Source: Desulfoluna sp942491485 (GTDB taxonomy: Bacteria > Desulfobacterota > Desulfobacteria > Desulfobacterales > Desulfolunaceae). Taken from it: 64,000 nt of DNA. The notes under the pieces were generated by a model that had not been told where the DNA came from, searched no databases, and was given only the letters and a program-made list of their open reading frames with translations. Positions 18,544 to 27,315 of this stretch are shown here, piece by piece. A program made the position numbers and the translations under genes. Position 1 is the stretch's first letter, and each line of letters opens with the position of its first letter. The stretch spans positions 124,001 through 188,000 of the forward strand of contig CALOAX010000005.1 in assembly GCA_942491485.1 (NCBI GenBank), in the 5' to 3' direction.

Positions 18544-19231
18544 GGGTTTGGGAAGCCGCATAGCGGCAAAACAGTAAAGGGCACCGCCGGGCGGACTTGA
18601 GGAAAACGCCACGGCCGCAGTATATAATAAGGAGGCGTCGCAGGCGTATCGAGTTTGTTAAGCTCTCGTCACAGTCAGGCTACGCAGCGTTCTTGCCTTG
18701 CATGGCTTTGCCACCATTGGTGCTGGGCAATGGGCTTTCGGTGTGGGGTTTGCCTGATGTGACTTCGTCCCCCTCACCGCTGAAGGCACATTTTTCCTTC
18801 GGCCTTAATCAGTGAATGCACCGGCTGTCAGTTGTGGTTGACCAGATTTTGAAGAAGGCTGCCTGTTTACGTGATGATTATAAAAAGAGGACCATCTGGC
18901 ATGGTTTTTTATATCGGAGGTGTACCTTTTTAAAGCCGTGTTCTTTTCGGCGCAGATGGAGGCAGAAAGATGGTTCGAAAATGAACAAGATGTTCGTTTG
19001 AAGGGGTAAAAATGTGCGGAAATGTTCGGCTTGGAAAACCTTGCTCCTTCAATGCCCAAAAGCCTTTACAACCCCTCGGCTTTTACACTATGACGGTGTG
19101 TAAAATGTCAGAGAACGGGTCCCGTGGTGCTGTTTTTCCTAAGGGAACAGACGCTTGAGAGGGGCCCGCCACCATATATTTAAGCAACGGTGTCGATATG
19201 TTAACGTCGGCCCGGTTGCCGGGGAAATTTG
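18544..19231. other. Intergenic stretch between divergent iorA and rdgB
   Basis: No convincing gene is seen. The short reading frames have no ribosome binding sites and unlikely composition (one opens with a run of Arg codons). The end of the stretch contains imperfect TTTTACAC/GTGTGTAAAA repeats at about 19080-19105. The rdgB promoter is presumably here, but I cannot place it. Confidence 0.4.
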
Positions 19232-19897
19232 ATGCAATCCATGGATAAGCCGGCCGTGTTTGTTCTGGCCACTCGAAACAGCGGAAAAACTGAAGAAATC
19301 CGGGCGCTCCTGAAGGGGTATCCGGTGGAGTTGAAGAACCTTGACGACTTCGGGCCCATTCCCGAAGTGATCGAGGATGGTGAGACGTTTGATGATAACG
19401 CCTACAAAAAGGCGAGTTTTACGGCTCGCGTTCTGGGTCTGCCTGCCATCGCCGATGATTCGGGGCTGGTTGTTGAGGCCCTGAATGGTGAGCCCGGGGT
19501 CTATTCGGCCCGATATGCCGGAGAGGATGCTGACGACGCTGCCAATAACGCCAAGCTTCTGGAACAGATGGCTGGTGTTGAGGATCGCAGAGCTGCGTTT
19601 CAGTGTGTTATCTCCATTGCCGTACCCACAGGGGCGGCGCTCACCTACGAAGGCCGCTGCGATGGGGTTATCGCACAGGCGCCTTCCGGGGAGGGTGGCT
19701 TCGGCTACGACCCGCTCTTCTATTGCCCCGACAAAGAGAAAACCTTTGCGGAGCTGAATCTGGAAGAGAAGGGCGAGATCAGCCACAGAGGCCGGGCTTT
19801 AAAAGAGGTGGCAAACGAATTTGACAAGATTCTGACCTGGCTTGAGATCCATATGCCGGTTCAGGAGAGGTTTGAGTGCAAGGGAGGGTGTTCCTGA
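19232..19897 (+). CDS. rdgB: XTP/dITP diphosphatase (HAM1/RdgB)
   Basis: A pyrophosphatase that removes deaminated purine nucleotides (ITP, dITP, XTP) from the pool. It shows the family landmarks LATRNSGKTEEI (phosphate-binding N-terminus), IADDSGLVVEAL with its catalytic Asp residues, YSARYAGE, EGGFGYDPLF, and ISHRGRAL near the C-terminus. The C-terminal tail has about 25 more residues (EIHMPVQERFECKGG) than I would expect. I chose ATG 19232, spaced six bases from GGGGA; ATG 19241 (MDKPAVF) would also fit the family. A strong terminator follows 11 bases after the stop, so it is a single-gene unit. Confidence 0.94.
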   Translation: MQSMDKPAVFVLATRNSGKTEEIRALLKGYPVELKNLDDFGPIPEVIEDGETFDDNAYKKASFTARVLGLPAIADDSGLVVEALNGEPGVYSARYAGEDADDAANNAKLLEQMAGVEDRRAAFQCVISIAVPTGAALTYEGRCDGVIAQAPSGEGGFGYDPLFYCPDKEKTFAELNLEEKGEISHRGRALKEVANEFDKILTWLEIHMPVQERFECKGGCS

Positions 19898-19907
19898 TGA
19901 ACACATG

Positions 19908-19930
19908 AACCTGCTTCGGCAGGTTTTTTT
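19908..19930 (+). terminator. Rho-independent terminator of rdgB
   Basis: Stem AACCTGC/GCAGGTT (19908-19914 and 19919-19925) with a TTCG tetraloop, followed by T residues. Confidence 0.9.
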
Positions 19931-20132
19931 GCCGCCTTTACAAATTCAGAACAACCAATTTTTACGATGTATTCAAATTCCAACGTATGATGATTTAATG
20001 GAGCCTTTCCTGCCGTTTTTGTCCGCATGGGGTTGCGGCGATACGGCGCGTGATAAGGTCGGGTGTGGGGTATTGCCCGGCGATGGGGAAGGGGACATTG
20101 GGTTGTCATCACATTTCAGGATCAGGATCAAC

Positions 20133-22082
20133 ATGGCACAGAAAAAAGAGATGATTGGGGGAATCGAGACCTTAGAGGAGGCCATGGCCCTTCTCGAGGC
20201 ACGCATGGACGCTGAGACCTTGGCGAAACTGAAACAGATTCGCACGAAGGACGCAGTGATTACCATCGCCAATGCGGCGAAGCTCTGCACGCCGGACAGC
20301 ATCTTCATCAACACGGGCTCAGAGGAAGATCTCTGCTTCATTCGTGAAGGCGCGCTGGCTGCCGGTGAAGAGGAAACTCTTCCCATGCCGAAGCATACCT
20401 TCCACTTTGAACTCAAAGAGGAGCAGGGCCGCATCACCGATCGCACCTTCTACCTGGCTGAGCCCGATGAGAAGGTAAGCTCCCTTGCCAACCGCATTGA
20501 TCGAAGCGAAGGCCTTGCCGACGTGAAGACCAAGATGGGCGGCATCATGAAGGGCATGACCATGATTGTGGGGCTTTACATGCGCGGTCCCGTGGGGGCC
20601 TTTGCATCCAACCCCTCTCTTCAGATCACCAGCTCTTTTTACGTGACTCACAGCGCGGAGCTGCTTTACCGAAACCGTTTCAACGATTTTGACAACGAGG
20701 TGGAGCGTCTCGGGTACTTCTACACCAACATCCACTCCCAGGGCCTGAACCGAAGTGAAGACCTGCCCAATGCGCGGGTCTACATGGACCGGAACGATCA
20801 GACCACCTACTCCATCAACTGCACTTACGCGGGCAACACCCTCCTGATGAAGAAGGGCAACCACCGCTTCTCCGTTGACAAGGCCGTGAAGAACCGAGGC
20901 AACGAACTCTCTGAGCACATGTTCATCACCGGCATCGAAGGCCCCGGCAGCCGCACCACCTGGTTCGCCGGCGCAGCCCCCAGCGGGTGCGGCAAGACCA
21001 CCACGGCCATGGCCGGTCACCACTTCGTGGGTGACGACCTGGCTCAGATGTGGATTGCCGAGGACGGCACCGTGCGCAGCATCAACCCTGAGTCCGGTAT
21101 CTTCGGAATCGTGGAAGACGTCAACATGGAGGGCGATCCTGGCCTGATGCCTCTGCTCCGCGAGGAGAAGACCGAGGTCATCTGGTCCAACGTCCTTATT
21201 GATGAAAACAACGTGCCCCAGTGGACCGGCAACGGCGAAGCAGCCCCCACCAAGGGACGCAACTTCCAGGGTGAGTGGGAAGCTGGCATGGTTGACGAGA
21301 AAGGCAAGGCCGTTCCCGTCTCCCACCCCAACGCCCGTGCCACCATCGTGGCCAGCGCCCTGGCCAACTACTCCCCTGCCTCCGAAGATCCCAACGGTGT
21401 GGAGACCAGCGTCATCACTTACTCCGGTCGTGATGCCGACACCATGCCCCCTGTCTGGGTGGCCAGGAACTCCGATCACGGCGTTGCCATCGGGGCTTGC
21501 ATCGTCTCTGCGGCGACTGCCACAGAGGTTGGAGCCAGCGGCGTGAAGCGTGCTCCCTGGGCCAACGCTCCGTTCATTCCCGGCGCACTGGGCGAGTACA
21601 TGGACGCTCAGTTCACCTTCTGGGCCAATGAGCGTATCACCGCCGGCAAGCGTCCCCTCATGGCAGGCCTCAACTACTTCCTGACCCACAAGGCGCGCGG
21701 CGGCGAGTCCACCAAGCTCCTGGGCGAGAAGCGGGACGTGAAGGTATGGCTCTCATGGCTTGAGCGCCGATTCCACTGTGAAGTGGGCGGCATCGACACC
21801 CCCATCGGAATCATTCCCGAGTATGAGGACCTCAAGGCCCTGTTCGCCGATATCCTCGACAAGCCGTACCCCATTGAGCTCTACACCAAGCAGTTCTCCA
21901 TCTACGTGGACAACATTGTCTCCCGTATCGACCTCCAGAACGAGGCCTACGGCAAGGAGGCGGACATTCCTGCCCGTTTCTTTGACGTCCTCAAGGAGCA
22001 GAAGGCAGGTCTTGTGGCCCTCAAGGAAAGCTTCGGTTCTGTCGTGAGCCCCCTTGACCTCAAAGAGAAAAACGCCGCCTAG
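20133..22082 (+). CDS. pckG: Phosphoenolpyruvate carboxykinase (GTP)
   Basis: A 649-residue cytoplasmic enzyme that interconverts oxaloacetate + GTP with PEP + CO2 + GDP, linking the TCA cycle and gluconeogenesis. The nucleotide-binding P-loop reads GAAPSGCGKTTTAM, with the hyper-reactive Cys typical of the GTP class, followed by the metal-binding region VGDDLAQMW. The start is ATG 20133 (MAQKKEMIGG); the frame is open another 291 bases upstream, but that part covers the rdgB terminator and intergenic DNA. Codons are strongly biased (Arg CGY, many C-ending codons), suggesting high expression. A terminator follows at 22199, with a GCCTCC fragment between stop and terminator. Confidence 0.95.
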   Translation: MAQKKEMIGGIETLEEAMALLEARMDAETLAKLKQIRTKDAVITIANAAKLCTPDSIFINTGSEEDLCFIREGALAAGEEETLPMPKHTFHFELKEEQGRITDRTFYLAEPDEKVSSLANRIDRSEGLADVKTKMGGIMKGMTMIVGLYMRGPVGAFASNPSLQITSSFYVTHSAELLYRNRFNDFDNEVERLGYFYTNIHSQGLNRSEDLPNARVYMDRNDQTTYSINCTYAGNTLLMKKGNHRFSVDKAVKNRGNELSEHMFITGIEGPGSRTTWFAGAAPSGCGKTTTAMAGHHFVGDDLAQMWIAEDGTVRSINPESGIFGIVEDVNMEGDPGLMPLLREEKTEVIWSNVLIDENNVPQWTGNGEAAPTKGRNFQGEWEAGMVDEKGKAVPVSHPNARATIVASALANYSPASEDPNGVETSVITYSGRDADTMPPVWVARNSDHGVAIGACIVSAATATEVGASGVKRAPWANAPFIPGALGEYMDAQFTFWANERITAGKRPLMAGLNYFLTHKARGGESTKLLGEKRDVKVWLSWLERRFHCEVGGIDTPIGIIPEYEDLKALFADILDKPYPIELYTKQFSIYVDNIVSRIDLQNEAYGKEADIPARFFDVLKEQKAGLVALKESFGSVVSPLDLKEKNAA

Positions 22083-22085
22083 GTT

Positions 22086-22137
22086 TTTCCCTCCGGCGCA
22101 AGGGGATGATCCCCTTGACCCCAGGTTGCATCCGGTT
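22086..22137 (+). repeat. GCCTCC element, copy 7 (partial)
   Basis: Begins CCCTCCGGCGCAAGGGGAT and continues ATCCCCTTGACCCCAGG, TTGCATCC: stem 1 is complete and the rest is lost. It starts four bases after the pckG stop codon. Confidence 0.6.
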
Positions 22138-22198
22138 TGCCTTGGCTCACCGGGTGCGTTCCGTGTAAGATGACGTCAAGCTGTTTCAGGGTATACCG

Positions 22199-22236
22199 GC
22201 CCCGTTCGATACATGTATCGAACGGGGCTTTTTTTT
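22199..22236 (+). terminator. Rho-independent terminator after pckG
   Basis: A 13-bp stem GCCCCGTTCGATA/TATCGAACGGGGC (22199-22211 and 22216-22228) with loop CATG, followed by eight T residues. Confidence 0.93.
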
Positions 22237-22301
22237 GTTGGGGATGGTTTAAGCCGGACTGTAAACCTTTCGTCTGTGGCAATGCCACCCTTGTTATACA
22301 T

Positions 22302-22400
22302 TACGGGCGAAGTCCGTCAGCGAATGTGATCGGCCTGAGGAACGAAGGCCGGGAGCATTCGCTCTCCGCTTTCGAGGTGGCTCACCTCGCCGCCGGAGGC
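22302..22400 (-). repeat. GCCTCC element, copy 8
   Basis: On the minus strand: GCCTCCGGCGGCGAGGTG, stem GAGGTG(AGC)CACCTC, outer stem GCGAATG/CATTCGC, inner stem CGGCCT/AGGCCG around loop TCGTTCCTC, then ACGGACTTCGCCCGT. The inner stem pairs with one changed base pair relative to copy 16 (CGACCT/AGGTCG). It lies upstream of the symporter gene. Confidence 0.8.
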
Positions 22401-22488
22401 GCGCTTTTTTAGAATCGCGTGCCTCGCTGTGGCAATTCTGATATGGGTGGTGGGCAGCGGATTGTTATCAATTGAATGTGGAGGTGTT

Positions 22489-24210
22489 ATGTCCCAGTTG
22501 GACTGGATGATTGTCGGGGGGTATCTTCTTTTCAGCGTGGCGCTGGGTCTCTATTTTTCCCGGCGGGCTTTGAAGAGTGTGGACGACTATTTTGTCTCCG
22601 GACGTTCCTTTCCCTGGTGGCTTGCGGGTGTCTCCATGGTGGCCTCGGCCTTTGCCATCGACACCCCCTTGGGTATCACAGGGTTGATCGCGGAAAACGG
22701 CATTCCGGGCGTGTGGTTCGCCTGGTCCTTTGTGCTGGGCGGGGCAGGGACCCTGGGCGCCTTTCTTTTTTCGGCCATGCTCAGGCGTTCGCGCATCATT
22801 ACGACGGCCGAGCTCATCGAGCTGCGGTACTCCGGCCCACAGGCAGCGGTGTTGAGGGCTTTTAAGGGTGTTTATTTCGGCGTGTTTGCCAATGCCATCA
22901 CCCTGGGGTGGATTTTAAAGGCGGTGTGGACCCTGTCCGAGGTGGTGGTGCCGGGGGTGAACCGGGACCTGCTGCTGTTTGTGCTTTTGCTTTTTACATT
23001 GATCTATACGGCCATGAGCGGGCTCTGGGGCATCGCGGCCACTGACTTTATTCAGTTTATCATCGGCAGTATCGGGTCGTTCCTGCTTGCCTTTTACGCC
23101 TGGCGCTATATCGGTGGCATCGACCAGGTGGTGGCCGGGTTCACGGCAAAATACGGGGCAGCGGATGCCGCCTTTCGTCTCTCCTTCCTGCCGGAGGTGG
23201 GGACGCCCTTTTTTGTCACCTTTGTGGTGTTCATGACCCTTAAGTGGTGGGGAAACCCGCCTCCCGCCATTACCCAGCGGATCATCGCGTCGAAAGATGA
23301 GAAAGACGCGTCCCTTGCCACCCTCTTTTTTGCCGTGGTGGCCTTCGGGTTCAACTACTGGCCCATGATTTTTGCGGCCATGGTCTCCCTCATCGCCTTC
23401 CCTGACGCCTCCAGCCCTGAGATCGGTTACGCCATGCTGGTGACGACGCTTCTACCCTCAGGATTGCTCGGATTGATGATGGCCTCGCTTATGGCCGCCT
23501 TCATGTCCACGGTGGACACCCATATCAACTATGGCGCCTCTTATATGGTGAACGACATCTATCGCCGCTTCATGGTGAAAGATGCCTCAGAAAAGCATTA
23601 TGTGCGGGCTTCCCAGGTAAGCACGGTGATCATGCTTCTTGTGGCGGTGGCTGTGGCCTATAACCTCGATTCCGTGGCCGATGCCTGGTATTATATGTCG
23701 ATGATTACAGCCGGATACGGTATCCTGATTGTGATCCGATGGTTCTGGTGGCGGGTCAACGCCTGGGCGGAGATCACAGCCCTTGCAGCGTCGGGGATTA
23801 CCAGCACCCTTCTCTCGCCCAAGTTTGCCAAGGCCTTGGGGTACTGGGACGCCATCCCTCACATAAGGTGGCAGTACCGCTTCCTTATTGTGGTGGGGGT
23901 CTGTACGGTGAGCTGGCTTGTGGTCTGTTTTTTGACAGAACCCGACGACGAGGCACACCTGGTGGCGTTTTGCGAACGAGTGAAACCCTTTTCCGCCTTC
24001 TGGGGCCCCATTTACAGAAAATATCCTCACATTGAATGGCGGCCCGATTTCGGCAAGGCCTGCATGCTTTGGGGGGGCGGCGCCATTGGGGTCTACAGTT
24101 TCTGCTTTGGGATGGGTAGCTTCATGTTTCTGCGATTCGGCCAGGGAGCTCTGCTGATGTCCATTGCCGGTGTGATCGCTTTTCTGATCATCAAGGTCTG
24201 GAGACCGTAA
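22489..24210 (+). CDS. Sodium:solute symporter (SSS) family protein
   Basis: A 573-residue inner-membrane transporter with about 13 hydrophobic segments spread over its length. SSS landmarks include the N-terminal SVDDYFVSGRSFPWWLAG and the unwound-helix region ASAFAIDTPLGITGL. Segment LMAAFMSTVDTHINYGASYMV corresponds to the Na+-site helix with conserved Ser/Asp residues. The start ATG 22489 follows GGAGGTG. It is related to the branch annotated as Na+/proline or unknown-solute carriers; the substrate cannot be read from sequence. It stands alone, flanked by repeats on both sides. Confidence 0.9.
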   Translation: MSQLDWMIVGGYLLFSVALGLYFSRRALKSVDDYFVSGRSFPWWLAGVSMVASAFAIDTPLGITGLIAENGIPGVWFAWSFVLGGAGTLGAFLFSAMLRRSRIITTAELIELRYSGPQAAVLRAFKGVYFGVFANAITLGWILKAVWTLSEVVVPGVNRDLLLFVLLLFTLIYTAMSGLWGIAATDFIQFIIGSIGSFLLAFYAWRYIGGIDQVVAGFTAKYGAADAAFRLSFLPEVGTPFFVTFVVFMTLKWWGNPPPAITQRIIASKDEKDASLATLFFAVVAFGFNYWPMIFAAMVSLIAFPDASSPEIGYAMLVTTLLPSGLLGLMMASLMAAFMSTVDTHINYGASYMVNDIYRRFMVKDASEKHYVRASQVSTVIMLLVAVAVAYNLDSVADAWYYMSMITAGYGILIVIRWFWWRVNAWAEITALAASGITSTLLSPKFAKALGYWDAIPHIRWQYRFLIVVGVCTVSWLVVCFLTEPDDEAHLVAFCERVKPFSAFWGPIYRKYPHIEWRPDFGKACMLWGGGAIGVYSFCFGMGSFMFLRFGQGALLMSIAGVIAFLIIKVWRP

Positions 24211-24237
24211 GGCCAGAAGCCTCGCAAAGCTTCCACC

Positions 24238-24291
24238 TGTTTGCCCACGGGTTCAAACGTTTGTCCCTGGCAGGGTCGCCGTGGGCAATTG
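24238..24291 (+). repeat. Decayed B-type end of a GCCTCC element (copy 9)
   Basis: Reads CTGTTTGCCCACGGGTTC, AAACGTTTGTCCCTGGCAG, GGTCGCCGTGGGC. It parallels the B module (TTTGGCCCCCGGCAGGGCC, GCCGGAGGC) with many changes, and lies 27 bases after the symporter stop. Confidence 0.4.
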
Positions 24292-24361
24292 TTTTGACAG
24301 ATGGGCTGAGCGGCCTTATCTTGGTTGGTTTTAATAAAACGCCAGTAATTATTCAGTTATG

Positions 24362-24580
24362 CCTCCGGCGGGTCGCTTTTTGAAAAAAGCTCCGCAAAAA
24401 CTTTCCGGTTGCTGCATCCTTTTCTCTCAGCTCCTGCAGGAGCTGAGAGAAAAGGATGCAGCATACTCGTTAAACCAGAACCCTATGGTTTGCAAATGTT
24501 CGGAGAAGCAGCCAATTAGCTCTTAAGGACTGTTTGTCAAACTTTTCAAAAGTTTGGCCCCCGGCAGGGCCGCCGGAGGC
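24362..24580 (+). repeat. GCCTCC element, copy 10, composite carrying a 52-bp perfect palindrome
   Basis: The left end is GCCTCCGGCGGG. A perfect palindrome occupies 24411-24462 (26-bp arms meeting at CTCCTG/CAGGAG with no loop). The B module (TGTTTGTCAAACTTTTC ... GCCGCCGGAGGC) closes the unit at 24580. The ends are inverted copies. It lies between the symporter and the DUF6178-like gene. Confidence 0.75.
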
Positions 24581-24666
24581 AATGTTGATCTGAATAGTTA
24601 CAAAAGCCAGAGAAATAATTTGAATGAATCCGGGTACCCCGGTACCATGTCATAGAGGAACCAACG

Positions 24667-26406
24667 ATGAATCTCGAAAAGAAAATGGAATTGAAAGGGA
24701 GCCTCTCTCCCGCGGAAGCGGCCCGGTACGAGAGCCGCCTCAAAATTATGGACATGGAGCCGGAGCAGGCGCTGGATGCCATCATCAGTGATCCCACCCC
24801 TGCGACCCTGGTGCAATCCTTTCCCCATCAGGATCTTTATTTTCTGGTAAACGACATCGGCGTGGAGGACGCCCTGCCTGTTCTGGCGGTGGCCTCTTCC
24901 GAGCAGTGGGAATTTTTCCTTGATGCCGAAGTGTGGCAGCGGGATCTCCTGGATGCAGATGGTTTGACCCGATGGTTTGATCTGCTTTTGAAAGCGGATC
25001 CCAATCGATGCGTCAACTGGATGGTGGCCGAGCATACCGCATTTTTTGAAGCTTACCTTGCCCGGTACATCGAGGTCAGGGTCCGGGAGAAGGACGAAGA
25101 CCCTTCAGATTTCGGACCCGGGTGGTTTACCTTTGATGACTGGTTTTACATCCGTCATCGAGAGATTCCGGAAGGGCCGGTGGAGGATGGCGCCCCTTAC
25201 ATTCACCCGGGCGATCGGAACGACGTGGTGTTCTCCATTCTTCAGACCCTTTCAACCCAAGACCATGCCCGTTTCCAGAGTGTGCTGCTGGAGGCTGTGA
25301 GCCTTCTCTCCGCCGAGGTGGAAGAAGAGAGTTACCGCATGCACAATGTCCGTCTTTCCGAAAAAGGATTTCTCCCCTTTGAAGAGGCGCTGGGGGTTTA
25401 TGTCCCCCTCTCGACGGACGGATTGCAAAAGGGGGTTCGGAAGAGCACGCCCCACGAGGGACCCACGGCGGTCCCGCACTCCCACACCGATGTTGTCAGC
25501 GAGGGGACTCTGTTTTCTGACATGCTGGCAGAGGTGGATGACGGGGTGCTTCTCTCTGCCCTTCAGATGGAATTTGCTGTTCTCTGCAACCGGGTGATAG
25601 CTGCCGATCAGAAGCCGGTGCGAGAGCGGGCCCAGCTTGCGGGCGTCGTGAAAAAGGTGTGCGGCTATATCTCCCTCGGGCTTGAGGCGCTCAACCGCGA
25701 CTCTGAAGAGGAGAGACCCCTGGGATCCTGGCTCGTCGAAGCGGGCCTCGAAGAGATTTTCAGGGTGGGGTATGGTCTTGCCATGGGGCTCAAGTTCAAG
25801 GCGGAGCGGTGGCGCAAAGAGAGCTGGCTGCTTGGCCAGGGGCTCTCTCTTTCTCTGCTCGGTGAGGCCTGGATGGGGGTTACCGGCGGGTTGCTTCTGA
25901 ATCGTCCCCTCTACTTCGACAACTACAGCACAGGCGGTCTTTACCGGGAGTTTGAGACCCTTGCCGACATTGATGCCACGGATAAGGTTCTTTCCGATGT
26001 GATGGGCATCGATGCTGTTGTCTCGCTGATTGATCCGGAACCCGGGCCATTCAAGGGGCCCAACTTTACCCTCAAGAGCCTGCTGCTCACCCTGTGGGTG
26101 CCGGCATGGCTTGGAGAGACGGATCACACGGGTCCCATTACCCTGTCACAGGTGAAGCGACTCCTTTCGAGCCTCTGGGCTCAGGAAGGCGAGGGGCGGA
26201 CCATCTCAGATGAGGTGAAGGCCCATTTTCTTGCATGGCTCGTCGATGAGACCGGGCTCGACAAAATGGAGGTCGGTGAACGGCTCGCGGGGGCCCTTGA
26301 GCGGATCTTTGCCGAGGTGGCCGATGAGTATGGCCCCATCGACCCCGAGCGTGCCGATGCACGGTTTATCCATCTCTTTATTCTTGATCCCGCCTCACGT
26401 TCATAA
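24667..26406 (+). CDS. DUF6178-like protein of unknown function
   Basis: A 579-residue soluble, acidic protein with no signal peptide or membrane segments. The start ATG 24667 follows AGAGGAACC. It resembles the DUF6178 proteins known mainly from Desulfobacterota (recognition by overall character: MDMEPEQALDAIISDP, HQDLYFLVNDIGVEDALPVLA, SSEQWEFFLDAEVW). No catalytic motif is evident; the sequence looks largely helical and may form a repeat-like solenoid. It precedes the GAF/kinase/Usp cluster on the same strand but is separated by 344 bases and a possible promoter, so linkage is uncertain. Confidence 0.65.
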   Translation: MNLEKKMELKGSLSPAEAARYESRLKIMDMEPEQALDAIISDPTPATLVQSFPHQDLYFLVNDIGVEDALPVLAVASSEQWEFFLDAEVWQRDLLDADGLTRWFDLLLKADPNRCVNWMVAEHTAFFEAYLARYIEVRVREKDEDPSDFGPGWFTFDDWFYIRHREIPEGPVEDGAPYIHPGDRNDVVFSILQTLSTQDHARFQSVLLEAVSLLSAEVEEESYRMHNVRLSEKGFLPFEEALGVYVPLSTDGLQKGVRKSTPHEGPTAVPHSHTDVVSEGTLFSDMLAEVDDGVLLSALQMEFAVLCNRVIAADQKPVRERAQLAGVVKKVCGYISLGLEALNRDSEEERPLGSWLVEAGLEEIFRVGYGLAMGLKFKAERWRKESWLLGQGLSLSLLGEAWMGVTGGLLLNRPLYFDNYSTGGLYREFETLADIDATDKVLSDVMGIDAVVSLIDPEPGPFKGPNFTLKSLLLTLWVPAWLGETDHTGPITLSQVKRLLSSLWAQEGEGRTISDEVKAHFLAWLVDETGLDKMEVGERLAGALERIFAEVADEYGPIDPERADARFIHLFILDPASRS

Positions 26407-26750
26407 TCTGGTGTGACGGTGCTGTTTGCTCCGGGCGGCGTTGTGCCGTCCGGAGCCATGCCGCTGGCCTGGATAAGCGCCCTTCCTTAAGAAAAGAATG
26501 TTGACTCCCCTGCGGGTTCTGGAGTAGCATTTTATATCGCCTCGTAAATACGGACAAAATGTCTTTTTTTCTGCGACGCGCCTCTCTATCTCAGGGTCCG
26601 GTACCCTCTCCTCTGAGTCTCACCTATCATGCCGGACAGCATTCACTGACCCATCAGCAGTACATCACAGCCCTTTTTTTACTGATTTGCAGTACCTCGT
26701 ATCCCTATGTCAATTGACTCTCTTTTTTGGGGGCATTTTGAGGAGGTTTC
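26407..26750 (+). promoter_or_regulatory. Leader and candidate promoter of the GAF/kinase/Usp cluster
   Basis: TTGACT (26501-26506) followed after 18 bases by TAGCAT (26525-26530) is a plausible sigma-70 promoter. It leaves a leader of about 210 bases before the GAF gene. No gene is seen in this stretch. The spacing is one base longer than ideal, so this is tentative. Confidence 0.4.
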
Positions 26751-27314
26751 ATGACCTTTGAACCGGAAAGGAAGATCGGTCTGCCTCAGTTTCGGGCCAT
26801 CAGCCATGCCATCTCACGTTATGAAGACATCACCATGCTTGGGCACCATATGGTGGAGAGCATCTGCATCACCTTTGAGATCAAAGCGGCCAGCATCCTT
26901 CTTTTTGATGATCGCGAAAAGCGACTCTTCAATGTCTGCAGCCATGGGCTCAGCGAAGAGTACAACCGGGTGGTGCCGGAGTTCTCGGACATGTTTCAGG
27001 AGTTCACCCAGGGGCGTTGGGTCTATTTTGAAGACTTTGCCAACGACCCGAGGGTGAAGAACAAGGCGGTGGTGGAGAAAGAGGGGATCGCCTCCATGCT
27101 GTCGGTGCCCATCAAGCGCAGTGAGAATATCCTGGGGCTCTTGAAACTCTACAATACGGAGCACTGGATGATTCACAAAGAAGATATCATGAGTGTTTCG
27201 GTCCTGGCCGAGCAGTATGGGTTGGTGATCGAAAACAACGGGCTTCAGAACTTCTTGACCGAGGTGAAGGTGGCCATGGGAAGCCTTCCCCTGCGTAAGT
27301 TGAAAGGACTTTAA
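26751..27314 (+). CDS. GAF-domain protein
   Basis: A 187-residue soluble protein that is essentially one GAF domain (about residues 25-165): EIKAASILLFDDREKRLFNVCSHG, then the FANDPRVKNKAVVEKEGIASMLSVPIK and LGLLKLYNTEHW strands. GAF domains bind small ligands or chromophores and usually act in signalling. No output domain is attached. It starts at ATG 26751 behind GAGGAGG. One base separates its stop from the next gene, so it is co-transcribed with the kinase-like protein and probably acts with it. The ligand is unknown. Confidence 0.88.
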   Translation: MTFEPERKIGLPQFRAISHAISRYEDITMLGHHMVESICITFEIKAASILLFDDREKRLFNVCSHGLSEEYNRVVPEFSDMFQEFTQGRWVYFEDFANDPRVKNKAVVEKEGIASMLSVPIKRSENILGLLKLYNTEHWMIHKEDIMSVSVLAEQYGLVIENNGLQNFLTEVKVAMGSLPLRKLKGL

Positions 27315-27315
27315 C

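Noticed and set aside
19842..20132. N-terminal extension of pckG
   Set aside because: It spans the rdgB end, the rdgB terminator and intergenic DNA; the family N-terminus matches ATG 20133.
20319..21689. A 456-residue minus-strand reading frame opposite pckG
   Set aside because: Antisense shadow of a strongly codon-biased gene; no motifs or ribosome binding site.
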